Both the position numbers and the translations under genes were made by a program. Of a stretch of DNA of 63,544 nucleotides, positions 1-9,122 are shown piece after piece. Numbering within the stretch: the first letter of the stretch is position 1; every line of letters starts with the position of its first letter. The DNA is from Microvirga arabica (GTDB taxonomy: Bacteria; Pseudomonadota; Alphaproteobacteria; Rhizobiales; Beijerinckiaceae), in contig NZ_JAFBID010000030.1 in assembly GCF_016811235.1 (NCBI RefSeq), positions 1-63,544 of the forward strand. Reading direction: 5' to 3'. Below the pieces are notes generated by a model, which saw nothing but the letters and a program-made list of their open reading frames with translations, made no database searches and had not been told where the DNA came from.

Positions 1-1559
1 ACGATAGCGTTCGCGGTGTAGCCCGTGGTGAACAGAACCGGCAGCCCTGGCCTGCGCCGGGACACCTCGTCTGAGAGCGCACGCCCGTTCATCCCTCCAG
101 TCAGAACAACATCGGTAAAGAGGAGTTGGATCTCCGGATGCTGCTCAACGATCTCCAGAGCTCCTCGACCGTCAGCAGCCTCAAGGACGCGGTATCCGAG
201 ATCTCGCAGCGCCTCGGTGGTGTAGGTGCGCAGATCGGGCTCGTCCTCCACAACCAGAATGGTCTCGCCGGCACCTCGCACCATCGCGGGGCTCTTCGCG
301 GGCATCTCGGCAGGCTCCTCATCGGAGCCGATCAGGCGCGGCAGGTAAATCTTGATCGTCGTCCCTTCGCCCAACTCGCTATAGATCCTCACATGGCCGT
401 TGGATTGCCTCACGAAGCCGTATACCTGGCTCAGGCCCAGTCCGGTTCCTTTGCCTGCCTCCTTAGTGGTGAAGAATGGCTCGAACACCCTCTCCATCGT
501 GGCCTTGTCCATGCCGGTCCCGGTGTCGGAGACAGCCACGAGCACGTACTGCCCAGGCGGAACAGGCTCGGCCAAAGCCGCCACATAAGCCTCGTCCAGG
601 CGGGCATTGGCGGTCTCGATCGTGAGCTTGCCGCCGTCCGGCATGGCGTCGCGGGCGTTCACCGCGAGATTCAGGATCGCGTTCTCCAGTTGGTTCGGGT
701 CGGCCTGAGAGCGCCACAGACCACCCCCGAGAACCGTCTCCAGCACGACCACCTCGCCCAGCGTCCGGCGCAGGAGGTCGGACATGCCGGCCACGAGCTT
801 GTTGGCGTCGATGGGCTTGGGATCGAGCGGCTGGCGCCGGGAGAAGGCCAGGAGCCGCTGGGTCAGGGTCGCGGCCCGGCGCGTCGCCTCCATGGCGTGG
901 GTGGCCGCCCGTTGGAGGCGGTCCGCGCCCTCGGGCAGGCGGCGCTGGAGAAGCTCGATGTTGCCGACGATGATGGTGAGCAGGTTGTTGAAGTCATGGG
1001 CGATGCCGCCAGTGAGCTGACCGATAGCCTCCATCTTCTGCGCCTGTCGCAGAGCCTCCTCGGCCTTCAGGCGCTCGGCGACTTCCTGGGCCACCCGCTC
1101 CTCAAGGGTCTCGTTCAGGCGCTTGAGTTCTTCGGTGGCTTGCTCGGCCTTCTGTCGCGCCAGGAGCAGCTCCCGCTCGTATTTGCGCCGGTCGGTAGCG
1201 TTGAAGAGGGTGATGCGATGAACCATCGGACGGCCGTTCGCATCCCGTTTCTGGACCGTGTTGGCCAGAACCGGCAGGACCCGCCCGTCGGTGCAGGTCA
1301 GATCGAACGCGATCTCATTCACGAAGCCCTGCATCCGCAGGAGCGGCGTCAGGTGCGTGTCGTAGAAGATCTTAGCGCCGACGCTCAGAAGATCCTGGAA
1401 GCACTTGTGGCCGACGACATCCTGCCGCTCCATGCCGATCCAGGTGAGGAACGTCTGGTTGGCTCTGATGATCGTGCCGTCCGGCAGGGTCGACAGGTAG
1501 CCGCAGGGGGCGCTTTCGTAGAGTTCCTCAGCCGTCTCGATCAGTGAGCCCTGGTCCAT
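1..1559 (-). CDS. PAS hybrid sensor histidine kinase (C-terminal end outside the window)
   Basis: Cytoplasmic sensor kinase running off the left edge, about 519 residues visible. Translation starts at ATG 1559. Order: PAS domain (about 10-125, starting ESAPCGYLSTLPDGT), coiled coil (130-175), HisKA with phospho-acceptor His188 in GGIAHDFNN, HATPase (NLAVNARDAMPDGG, GTGLGLSQVYG), then a receiver domain from about residue 418 with VVEDEPD and acceptor Asp483 in FTDVVLTGGMNG. No membrane segment is seen, so the input should be cytoplasmic. It lies only 5 bases after the stop of an RsbQ-like hydrolase, so the two are probably co-transcribed, and the hydrolase may supply the PAS ligand by analogy with RsbQ-RsbP. 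The family call is firm; the signal is inferred. Confidence 0.92.
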   Translation of the reverse strand, partial: MDQGSLIETAEELYESAPCGYLSTLPDGTIIRANQTFLTWIGMERQDVVGHKCFQDLLSVGAKIFYDTHLTPLLRMQGFVNEIAFDLTCTDGRVLPVLANTVQKRDANGRPMVHRITLFNATDRRKYERELLLARQKAEQATEELKRLNETLEERVAQEVAERLKAEEALRQAQKMEAIGQLTGGIAHDFNNLLTIIVGNIELLQRRLPEGADRLQRAATHAMEATRRAATLTQRLLAFSRRQPLDPKPIDANKLVAGMSDLLRRTLGEVVVLETVLGGGLWRSQADPNQLENAILNLAVNARDAMPDGGKLTIETANARLDEAYVAALAEPVPPGQYVLVAVSDTGTGMDKATMERVFEPFFTTKEAGKGTGLGLSQVYGFVRQSNGHVRIYSELGEGTTIKIYLPRLIGSDEEPAEMPAKSPAMVRGAGETILVVEDEPDLRTYTTEALRDLGYRVLEAADGRGALEIVEQHPEIQLLFTDVVLTGGMNGRALSDEVSRRRPGLPVLFTTGYTANAI

Positions 1560-1564
1560 TGTCA

Positions 1565-2386
1565 CTATGCGACGGCCTTGACCGGAGCCGGATCGCGCAG
1601 AAAAGCTTCCATGGCGGCGATTGTTTCCTCGGGCGCACTCAGGTTCGGACAGTGTCCCGTGGCCTTGAGCTGAACGAACGCGCTGCCCGGGAGGTTCTCG
1701 TGCATGTGGCGCCCGACTGCCTCAGGGGCAATCGCATCCTGCGAGCACTGGAGGATGAGAGCTTTCGTCCTCACCATGGGCAGGTCGGCCCGGTTGTCGG
1801 AGAGAAACGTCACGCGGGCGAAGTGCTTGGCGATCTCCGGATCGGTGCGGCAGAAGCTGTTGGTTAGTTCCTCGCCGAGCTCCGGCCGGTCCGGGTTGCC
1901 CATGATCACGGGAGCCATGGTGCTCGACCAGCCGAGATGGTTGCTGTCGAGGAAATCGAGCAGGCCCTCGATGTCCTCCTGCTTGAACCCGCCCACATAG
2001 TCGCCGTCGTTGATGTAGCGCGGCGAGGGACCAATCAGGACGAGCCGGTCGAACTGCTCCGGTTCCTTGATGGCGGCGAGAATGCCGATCATGGCGCTGA
2101 CCGAATGCCCGACGAAGATAACGTCTTTCAGGTCGAGCTCACGGCAGATCGCCAGCACGTCATCGGCATACCCACTCAACGAGCCGTATTTTACCTGGTC
2201 AAAAGCCGTCGCATCCGATTGGCCGTGCCCCACATGATCGAAGAGAACGATCTTGTACCGGTCCTCAAAAGCCGGCGTGATGAGGCGCCACATGTTCTGG
2301 TCGCAGCCATAGCCGTGGGCGAAGAGCATAGGCTGCTTGCCACGACCGAAAATCTTGACATTGTTACGCTTGAGAACGGCAGACAT
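1565..2386 (-). CDS. RsbQ-like alpha/beta hydrolase
   Basis: A 273-residue alpha/beta hydrolase of the RsbQ/KAI2-D14 type. The early motif MLFAHGYGCDQNMWR is characteristic of RsbQ. The catalytic triad is visible: Ser95 in GHSVS, Asp217 in CSQDAIAP and His245 in ATGHCPN, nearly the same spacing as in RsbQ. The open frame extends upstream to 2542, but ATG 2386 is chosen because a GGAG ribosome site lies just before it and family homology starts there. In Bacillus, RsbQ is needed to activate the PAS-containing phosphatase RsbP, presumably by making or delivering a small ligand. Here the gene is followed after 5 bases by a PAS hybrid kinase, which suggests the same logic with a kinase output. 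No signal peptide. Confidence 0.9.
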   Translation of the reverse strand: MSAVLKRNNVKIFGRGKQPMLFAHGYGCDQNMWRLITPAFEDRYKIVLFDHVGHGQSDATAFDQVKYGSLSGYADDVLAICRELDLKDVIFVGHSVSAMIGILAAIKEPEQFDRLVLIGPSPRYINDGDYVGGFKQEDIEGLLDFLDSNHLGWSSTMAPVIMGNPDRPELGEELTNSFCRTDPEIAKHFARVTFLSDNRADLPMVRTKALILQCSQDAIAPEAVGRHMHENLPGSAFVQLKATGHCPNLSAPEETIAAMEAFLRDPAPVKAVA

Positions 2387-2911
2387 GGGCGCTCCGTGCA
2401 ATCCAAAGACCGATGGGCAGACCGCTCGCCAAAATGGCGCTTGCGAGCTTTGCAGTTCAGCACGCCTAAGTAAGCGTCCTGTCTCTGGTGTCAACTCTGC
2501 CGCAAATTTCACACGTCCGCCGTCGCAACCGGGGAGCATCAATAGTGCAGATGAAGCAGCTTCGGTTGTTCAGCACTAAAAACGGGCACCCTGTCTGTGC
2601 TCCGCACCCTTGTTGAAGGCGATCATAGAAGCATGGGAGCAACAAAGGCAAAGTTGTCGGTCACGGGTGTCTTAGGCAGGACGAGTGAATCCAAACGTTA
2701 CTTTCGAGAAGCGCCAGTTTAACAGCATCAACATACCTGACGGTGTGGCCACGCCAGTGCCCCAATGTCATCCGCAGGTGTCTGGGCGCCGAAGGCGGGT
2801 TTTCAACAGTAACTGTCAAATGCTGACGTCCCACTCGAACACTCAATCTGAGGGGGGAGCCCCGGCCTACATGCCGTTGAGCGGTGCGGACGACGCATCT
2901 CAAAGCACAGA
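2387..2911. other. Intergenic stretch, nothing recognised
   Basis: About 525 bases between the RsbQ-like gene and the MarR gene. It contains only short open frames without recognisable motifs. Promoters for the minus-strand hydrolase operon should lie near its left end, but I cannot identify one. Confidence 0.5.
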
Positions 2912-3415
2912 TCACCTGCCGCATGACCTATTTGGAAAGCCTGGCGCCCGTTCCTCGGCTGCCAGGTGTCGCAAAACGTCTATAAACTCGATGAACCTCT
3001 GCTGCCCTACCTCGTCAGCCCATTCTGCGTGTAGCTCGCGCAGGCAGGCGAAAATGGCCTCACCCACCTGCCAGCCGCGCTCCGTCAGGTAGACCAGGCG
3101 CCGGTCACTGCCCTTTGCGGCGCGTCTTTCGAGATATCCGAGCGCCTCGACTTGAGCGATCAGGTAGTTGGTGGCCTGCGGTGTCATCCCCATCCGCCGT
3201 GCCAGGTCCGCCGGCCGGACCCCGTTAGGCAGGGGATAAGTGAACACGGCAAGGTGCGCCTCCTGCAGGTCATCGAAACCAGCTGCCCGAATGGCGTCCT
3301 GGATCCGGTCGCGCACCCGCCGCCAGCATTGGCGCAGCAGGGCTCCCACGAACGGAGGGCCGTTGTCCGCGCCCGCGCCAGGTCCCTTAGTGTGTTCAAA
3401 CGCACTTGCACCCAT
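2912..3415 (-). CDS. MarR-family transcriptional regulator
   Basis: A 167-residue winged-helix regulator. The MarR core lies at about residues 28-140: a DNA-recognition segment with LARRMGMTPQATNYLIAQVE followed by the wing GSDRRLVYLTERG. It is divergent from a cupin gene, with only 57 bases between them, and those bases hold a perfect 18-base inverted repeat. The ATG at 3415 abuts the repeat, so binding there would block both promoters; autoregulation and control of the cupin are likely. No clear ribosome site precedes this ATG, so the message may be leaderless or the true start may lie slightly downstream. The ligand is unknown. Confidence 0.88.
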   Translation of the reverse strand: MGASAFEHTKGPGAGADNGPPFVGALLRQCWRRVRDRIQDAIRAAGFDDLQEAHLAVFTYPLPNGVRPADLARRMGMTPQATNYLIAQVEALGYLERRAAKGSDRRLVYLTERGWQVGEAIFACLRELHAEWADEVGQQRFIEFIDVLRHLAAEERAPGFPNRSCGR

Positions 3416-3457
3416 TGTAAAGTCGCTTTATGTTTGCGGACATAAAGCGACTTTACA
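3416..3457. promoter_or_regulatory. Perfect 18-bp inverted repeat, probable MarR operator
   Basis: Left arm TGTAAAGTCGCTTTATGT (3416-3433), 6-base spacer, exact reverse complement at 3440-3457. Each arm contains its own small dyad TAAAG-TCG-CTTTA, so the site could take two regulator dimers. It fills nearly the whole gap between the divergent MarR and cupin genes. Confidence 0.85.
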
Positions 3458-3472
3458 TCAGAGGAGCGCATC

Positions 3473-3904
3473 ATGGAAGGCATCAGCAGCAACACGGTGC
3501 GGATTGGTGACTTGGATCTGCGGTTCCTGGTCGACGAAACGCAGGGCTCAGGCGACCTCGTCATGTTCGAGTTCACCGTCCCGCCTAAAGCTCGCGTGCC
3601 GGCCCCGCACTTCCACCGCGATGTGGACGAGGCCGTGTATGGACTGGAAGGAACCCTGACGATGACCTTGGATGGGGACAGGCGTGAGTTGCACTCCGGT
3701 GAGGTCATCTTCATTCCGCGCGGGAGCGTGCACCACCACGAGAACCTGCATGAGCCGACTGCACGGGCACTGGTGGTTCTGACACCAGGCTCAATCGGGC
3801 GGCGCTACTTTGAGGAGGTTGCTGCAGCAGTGAACGTTCCGGGCAAGCCCGACTTGGCGCAGGTCAGGGAGATCATGCTCCGGCACGGCCTCATCCCAGC
3901 CTGA
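3473..3904 (+). CDS. Single-domain cupin protein
   Basis: A 143-residue small cupin. Metal-binding motif 1 is visible as PHFHRDVDEAVYGLEG (His46, His48, Glu53), and motif 2 includes FIPRGSVHHHEN (His87/His88). Start ATG 3473 follows a strong GAGGAG site at 3461-3466. Family members of this type include quercetinase-like dioxygenases, isomerases and non-enzymatic binding proteins, so the substrate cannot be named. The divergent MarR gene and the palindrome between them suggest induction by a small aromatic or phenolic compound, which is an inference. The gene appears intact. Confidence 0.87.
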   Translation: MEGISSNTVRIGDLDLRFLVDETQGSGDLVMFEFTVPPKARVPAPHFHRDVDEAVYGLEGTLTMTLDGDRRELHSGEVIFIPRGSVHHHENLHEPTARALVVLTPGSIGRRYFEEVAAAVNVPGKPDLAQVREIMLRHGLIPA

Positions 3905-3955
3905 GCACGACAGCGTTGATGACTGCTCCGTCCCTGTTGCCTTAGCGAGGTAGCC

Positions 3956-6196
3956 TTATGCCAAGGGCGCATGGGCGGTGCAGCGGAGGCCATCCGGCTC
4001 AAAGCTGATCTGGGCCGTGCCCCCGAGGTCATGTGCAAGGCTGCGCTCGATCAACCGTGTGCCGAAGCCGCGCCGCTTTGGCACATGAACGGGTGGCCCA
4101 CCCTTCTCCGCCCACTCAAGATCCATGCAGGGCTGCCCGTCTTTTTGCTCGACCTTCCATGTGATCCGGACCTGACCCGTCAGGTTTGAAAGCGCGCCAT
4201 ACTTCACCGCGTTGGTCGCCAGCTCCTGCAAGGCCATCGCCAGCGCCAGAGCCATGCGAGGCGAGAGCCTGACCTCAGGTCCTTCCACATGCAGCCGGTC
4301 CTGGCCCGAACTGTTGTAGGGCTCAACCGCCCGGCCGATGATCTCGCGAAGCCCTGCCCCTTCCCAGTTCTCCCGCGTCAGCACGTCGTGCGCACGGGAA
4401 TGAGCCAGCAGCCGGCCTTCGAGAGCCTCTTTGGCGCTGTCCGCTGTTGTGGCAGTGCGCAGGGTCTGCACGGTGATCGACTGCACGCTGGCCAACGTGT
4501 TTTTCACCCGGTGGTTCAGTTCGTTGATGAGCAGCTTCTGGTGCTCTTCGGCGCGCTTGCGGGCGCTGATATCGCGGGTCACCGCCAGATGCGCCACAGA
4601 GCCGTCCGGCATCGTCAGCGGGACCGCATGCGTCTCCATGTGCCGACGCGTGCCTTTGAGGCTGATGATGTCGAATTCTTAGTCCCCGCTCTCACCCTTG
4701 CAGACTCGCGCGTGATTGGCTCGCCATTCCTGCCGGAACTCAGGAGCAATGACATCGAGCACACTGGCGCCCCTCAGCACAGCGGGATCGCCTGCTTCCA
4801 GAATGGCAAGGCCAGCTGGGTTCATCTCCAGGATCTTGCCATCAGCCGCCACCAGCTTCACGCATTCCGGCGTCGCCTCAATGATCGCCCGATGCCGCGC
4901 CTAGCTCTTGCGGAGGGCCTCCTCGACCTTCTTGAGGTCGCTGATATCGCGGGAAACCGACAGGATCTTCTCGACGCTTCCATGAGGCCCAGTGATCGGA
5001 GTAACGGCCACATCCCACCATTTGAGCGTGCCTTTGAAGGTTGGCGTCGGCCCCTGGAAGCGGGCCATACCGCCGGCAAGAGCGGTCTCAACAGCCTCAC
5101 GCGCCTTAGCGTGCTCAGGACCGTACCAGAAGCTGCGCCAATCGCAGTCCTGAATGGCGCCGAAGTGGTCGACCTCCATGACCTCCATGCCACCCGTGCT
5201 CATGAACTGGAGCCGAGCGTCAGTGTCGAGCACCTTGATGCAGTCGCTGGAGCTCTCCAGGATACGCCGGTTGAACTCCTCGCTTTCCCGCAGCGCCTGT
5301 TCAGCTTGGACCTGCTCGGTGATATCGTAGCCCTCACCAAAGATGCCGGTGACCTGGCCGGAAGCATCGGTGATGGGCTGGTACACAAAGTTCAGGAAAC
5401 GCTGCTCGACCGCTCCACTCGGCACCTGCTGAAGCGAAATCGGGATTGCGTTCGCAACAAATGCTCTTCCAGTCCGGTAGACCTCGTCCAGCAATTCGAT
5501 AAAGCCTTGCTCCACAAGCTCCGGCAGCGCCTCCCGTACCGGCATTCCGAGCACTTCGCGGTGGCCGATCAGTTGCTGGTAGGATGAGTTCACGAGCTCA
5601 AAAACGTGGTCGGACCCTCGGACCATTGCCATGAAGCTTGGCGCTTGCTGGAACAGTTGCTGCAGGCGCTCGCGCTCAGCCATGGCTCGGCGTTCAGCAA
5701 GAACCTTGCCCGTCGTCTCAACAGCGGCGCAGAACATGCCGGCGACTTGGCTGCTCTCATCGCGGATGGGCGTGTAGGAGAAGCTGAACCAGGCATCCTC
5801 TCTGCGGCCGTGCCGCTCCATGGGGATGAGGAGGTCCTCGAACCAGCTCGCCTGTCCGGAGAGTGTCTGCTCGACGATGGGGCCGATCTGCCCCCAGATA
5901 TCGGCCTACACCTCAGCAAAGGGACGGCCAAGGGCGCCAGGATGCTTGACACCAAAGATTGGTGCATAGTCGTCATTGTAGAGGAAAGCGAGTTCAGGCC
6001 CCCAGGCGACAAACATCGCCTGCTTGGCATTGAGCATCAGCTCGACATAATGCCGCAGCGACTGGGGCCAGTGTGCCGGCTCCCCCAGCGGTGATGTGGA
6101 CCAGTCGTGCGCGCGCATGCGGGCGCCCATCTGTCCACCACCTTGGAGGAAGTCATGCACGGCCGGCAGCTGCTTGGCTGGGAAGTTCATCAGCAT
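3956..6196 (-). pseudogene. Multi-PAS HWE-family histidine kinase broken by three in-frame stops
   Basis: One continuous reading frame from ATG 6196 to the stop at 3956, about 746 codons, interrupted only by three nonsense codons: TAG at 5906-5908 (where Trp would suit GRPFAEV-x-ADIWGQ), TAG at 4901-4903 (Glu expected after EALRKS) and TAA at 4679-4681 (Tyr expected before EFDIISLKG). There is no frameshift. Four PAS-like sensor segments are followed by an HWE kinase core with NELNHRVKNTLASVQ, the family's His box, an ATPase motif LQELATNAVKYGALS, and the terminal RRGFGTRLIERSL. HWE kinases in alphaproteobacteria often feed the general stress response. Its start overlaps the end of a ParD-like gene. 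With three stops it should not yield an active kinase, although the fragment 3956-4639 could encode the kinase core alone. Confidence 0.88.
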
Positions 6197-6381
6197 GGTG
6201 CGCGCTCTACGGCACCGTGCCTGAGCGGCTGCTCAACCTGACGCTCGCGCTCATCCAGCAGCCGCAAGGCGGCTTTCACCACCTCGCTGGCGCTGCGGTA
6301 GCGGCCCGAGGCGACCTTGCTATCAATGAGGGACTCCAGCTCAGGAGTGAGCGAGACGTTGCGGGTTTTGCGGATGGTCAC
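6190..6381 (-). CDS. ParD-like antitoxin, orphan and probably C-terminally altered
   Basis: A 63-residue protein with GTG start at 6381. Residues 1-45 match the ribbon-helix-helix antitoxin pattern of ParD (NVSLTPELESLIDSKVASGRYRSASEVVKAALRLL). ParD antitoxins are normally about 80-90 residues and are followed at once by parE. Here the tail after residue 50 is unusual (RHGAVERAPC), the gene ends inside the start of the HWE kinase, and no ParE follows. The toxin and the toxin-binding tail were therefore probably lost in a rearrangement. It may still bind its own operator. Confidence 0.75.
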   Translation of the reverse strand: MTIRKTRNVSLTPELESLIDSKVASGRYRSASEVVKAALRLLDERERQVEQPLRHGAVERAPC

Positions 6382-6725
6382 TAGGTGTCATCAAGCGGGA
6401 ACGAGAACTTGTAGCAACCTTTGACACACCCCTTGGTTCCGACGCAGAGGCTGAATTGGGTTTACGGTCGTCAGATCAGACTCGTGGGGTGCTTGGGCTA
6501 GCGCGTAATCCAGCACACAACAATGTTCCGCTGAGGGTAGATCGCGACAATCAACGCGCTTCAGAGTGTTCGATGCTCCTGCCGGAAAAGGTTCCGCCCG
6601 ATAGGAACCTCGGCAATTAGCCTCGGACGGCACTGGACAGTTCTAGCTCTTGGCGTCAGCACATGGTTTAGAGAGAGCCTGCTGTTCCCGTTGTAATTTT
6701 ACGGGTATGGCTGAATCCACATGAC
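6382..6725. other. Intergenic stretch with a short dyad
   Basis: About 344 bases between the divergent ParD-like gene and the hybrid kinase. The only structure I see is a 7-base inverted repeat AGGTTCC (6589-6595) and GGAACCT (6604-6610), a possible operator. No coding motif was recognised. Confidence 0.4.
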
Positions 6726-8843
6726 TTGGGGCGTTTCGAGTTGCGCAATATTGCGGAGATCCTGAGCGGGAAGCGGGCCCTTTTGTGGATCATCTTTGCT
6801 TGGGCGATACTTTGTATCGGCCTCGGCTTGGTGGGGTTTGGCACCTTGCGCCAAACCAAGCACCAGATGGCCGACGAGGCGGCCGCCAATGCGGAACGGG
6901 TCTCGCGTCTGTTGCTCGCTAACTTTGAGCGCACATCGGACTCAGTTGACGGATTCCTGAAGAACTTCGCAACAGGGTTCACCCCGCAGGCGACGCCAGG
7001 TGAGCTTTTCGAGCGGCTTCGCAGCCTTAACCTGCCAAGCGCAATTGTCCAACTGGCGGTTGTCGGCCCGGATGGACGAGCGTTGGTGAGCAATCTTACC
7101 CCTGAGCCCGAGCGCGTTGACGTCTCCGACCGGATGCATATCCGTGTCCATCGCGAGAACCGGGTAGATGGCCTCTATATCAGCCCTCCTGTTTTGGGAC
7201 GCATCTCGAATCTCTGGACAATCCAGTTCACGCGAGCGGTTCGCGATGATCAGGGCAATCTTCATGCCATTCTGGTGGCCTCCTATGACCTGAGAGACTT
7301 CACCTCGTTCTATGGTGGCCTCAACATCAGCGGACAAGGAATGGTCGCGCTGGTGGGCCTTGATGGCATCGTGCGGGTCCGCAGCGCGGCAGAGGCAAGC
7401 TACGCGCAGGACCTTTCCGCATTGCCGCGGTTCCAAAAGATCGTCGAGGAGCGGAACGGCCGCTTCGACGACCTCAGCGCCATCGATAATGTCGCACGCG
7501 TTGGCTATTTCACCACGTCGGAGCGCTACCCTTTTCTCACGATGGTGGCCTTTGATCAGGCTTACCTGGATCGCCGCTTGGCCCCCGTGCGCTTGCCCAT
7601 CATTGCGTCCTTGTTTGGCCTAGCCCTGGTGCTGACGCTTGCCATGATTGGCGCGGTCTGGGTTGTGCGGCGGGAGGTAGCGGCCACAGCACGCCTCCAC
7701 CATACGCAGCGCCTGGAGGCCCTGGGTCGCCTGACCGGAGGTATCGCTCACGACTTCAACAATCTTCTCACCATAATCATGGGCAGCCTCGACATGCTGC
7801 GCCGGGCCAGGGAGGAACGGCGTGCGCGCTATATCGATAATGCTGTTTTTGCCGTTGACCGCGCCAAAGCACTCACGCACCAGCTTCTCGCCTTCAGCCG
7901 CCGCCAGACACTTTCCCCTGCCGTTACGGACCTCAACCGCTTGCTTGTCGAGATTGGAGGGATGCTGCCCCACTCTCTTCGCGACGACATTACAGTGGAA
8001 CTGGACCTCGATCCGCAGCTATGGCCCGTGAAGGTCGACGCGGATCAGTTCCATGTTGCTCTCATCAACCTTGCCGTGAATGCCCGGGACGCCATGCCCA
8101 ATGGCGGCGTACTGCGCATCCAGAGCCAAAACCTCCCTGACACAGAGGAGGTTTGCCTCACGGTGAGCGATACTGGCACCGGCATGAGCCAGGACATCGC
8201 AGCCCGGGTGTTTGAGCCGTTCTTCACGACCAAGGAGATGGGCAAGGGAACCGGTCTCGGGCTGGCACAGGTGTATGGCTTTGTTCATCAGTCAGGAGGC
8301 AGGCTGAAGCTCGATACGGCCCTTGGGAGAGGCACAGGGCTATCACTGCATTTCCCACGATCACGCGAACCATTGGTGACGCCAGTTGCCGAGAGCGAAG
8401 AGTTGCCTTCGCTTCCTGCGGGTTTGAACGTCCTCGTTGTGGACGACAATCCCGACATCTCGGCCTTGGCTGCCAATGCCCTTGAGGAACAGGGCTGCAT
8501 TGTAAAGCAAGCACACTCCGCGACTGAGGCGATGTCGATCCTGCGCAGAGCGTCCTTTGACATCCTGCTGTCGGATATTGTCATGCCCGGCGAGATGGAT
8601 GGGATTAGCCTGGCAAGGCTTGCCAAGGCTGCTTCGCCCGATCTGATTGTAATCCTGATGACGGGATACAGCGAAAGACTGGAAGGTGGCGAGGTCGTTG
8701 AGAGTGAGCTTCTGCTCAAGCCGTTTGCCCCGCGCGATTTGACGGCTGCATTACAGCGGGCGCTGGAGGCACTTGCGAGCGAGAGGAAAGCAGAGGCGAG
8801 AGCAGGGCAGAAACAGCGTGAGCCCCTTGGGCCTATTTTTTGA
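6726..8843 (+). CDS. Membrane-bound Cache-type hybrid histidine kinase
   Basis: A 705-residue inner-membrane sensor. Transmembrane segments lie near residues 17-39 and 287-311 and enclose a periplasmic region of about 245 residues with the look of a double Cache (PDC) domain. It continues with HisKA (His342 in GGIAHDFNN), an HATPase (NLAVNARDAMPNGG, GTGLGLAQVYG) and a C-terminal receiver (VVDDNPD, acceptor Asp617 in LLSDIVMPG). The frame opens at a TTG (6726); no in-frame ATG lies close by, so the start is uncertain. A separate response regulator is not adjacent. The periplasmic ligand is unknown, though small organic acids or amino acids are common for this fold. Confidence 0.9.
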   Translation: MGRFELRNIAEILSGKRALLWIIFAWAILCIGLGLVGFGTLRQTKHQMADEAAANAERVSRLLLANFERTSDSVDGFLKNFATGFTPQATPGELFERLRSLNLPSAIVQLAVVGPDGRALVSNLTPEPERVDVSDRMHIRVHRENRVDGLYISPPVLGRISNLWTIQFTRAVRDDQGNLHAILVASYDLRDFTSFYGGLNISGQGMVALVGLDGIVRVRSAAEASYAQDLSALPRFQKIVEERNGRFDDLSAIDNVARVGYFTTSERYPFLTMVAFDQAYLDRRLAPVRLPIIASLFGLALVLTLAMIGAVWVVRREVAATARLHHTQRLEALGRLTGGIAHDFNNLLTIIMGSLDMLRRAREERRARYIDNAVFAVDRAKALTHQLLAFSRRQTLSPAVTDLNRLLVEIGGMLPHSLRDDITVELDLDPQLWPVKVDADQFHVALINLAVNARDAMPNGGVLRIQSQNLPDTEEVCLTVSDTGTGMSQDIAARVFEPFFTTKEMGKGTGLGLAQVYGFVHQSGGRLKLDTALGRGTGLSLHFPRSREPLVTPVAESEELPSLPAGLNVLVVDDNPDISALAANALEEQGCIVKQAHSATEAMSILRRASFDILLSDIVMPGEMDGISLARLAKAASPDLIVILMTGYSERLEGGEVVESELLLKPFAPRDLTAALQRALEALASERKAEARAGQKQREPLGPIF

Positions 8844-9122
8844 CTGATGTGCTCCACTCTCCGCGAAGCAGCAGAGGTCAGCTCCGGGTCAGGCATCGAA
8901 ATTCCCGAACCCTGCGGAGCGTCTGGTTCCGCGAGGACTGCTGACTTCAGGCTTTAGTCCTAGGGGTGCCACGAACCGGCCTTCCTGCCATGGCGCAGTT
9001 GGATGAAGTCGACATCCCTCACCCTCTATCCTGAGTACTGGGTTTTCGACGCCATAGGCGATCACCGGAAGTGCGTTGATCGACGCACTGGTCAAATGCA
9101 CGCTAGGAGGTGATCGGCATTC

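Noticed and set aside
126..1547. Long + strand open frame (473 codons) opposite the hybrid kinase
   Set aside because: No family motifs; the minus strand shows a continuous PAS-HisKA-HATPase-receiver protein. It is a high-GC antisense shadow.
4289..5587. Long + strand open frame (432 codons) opposite the HWE kinase
   Set aside because: Antisense shadow of the kinase, whose PAS and HWE motifs are clear on the minus strand despite three stops.
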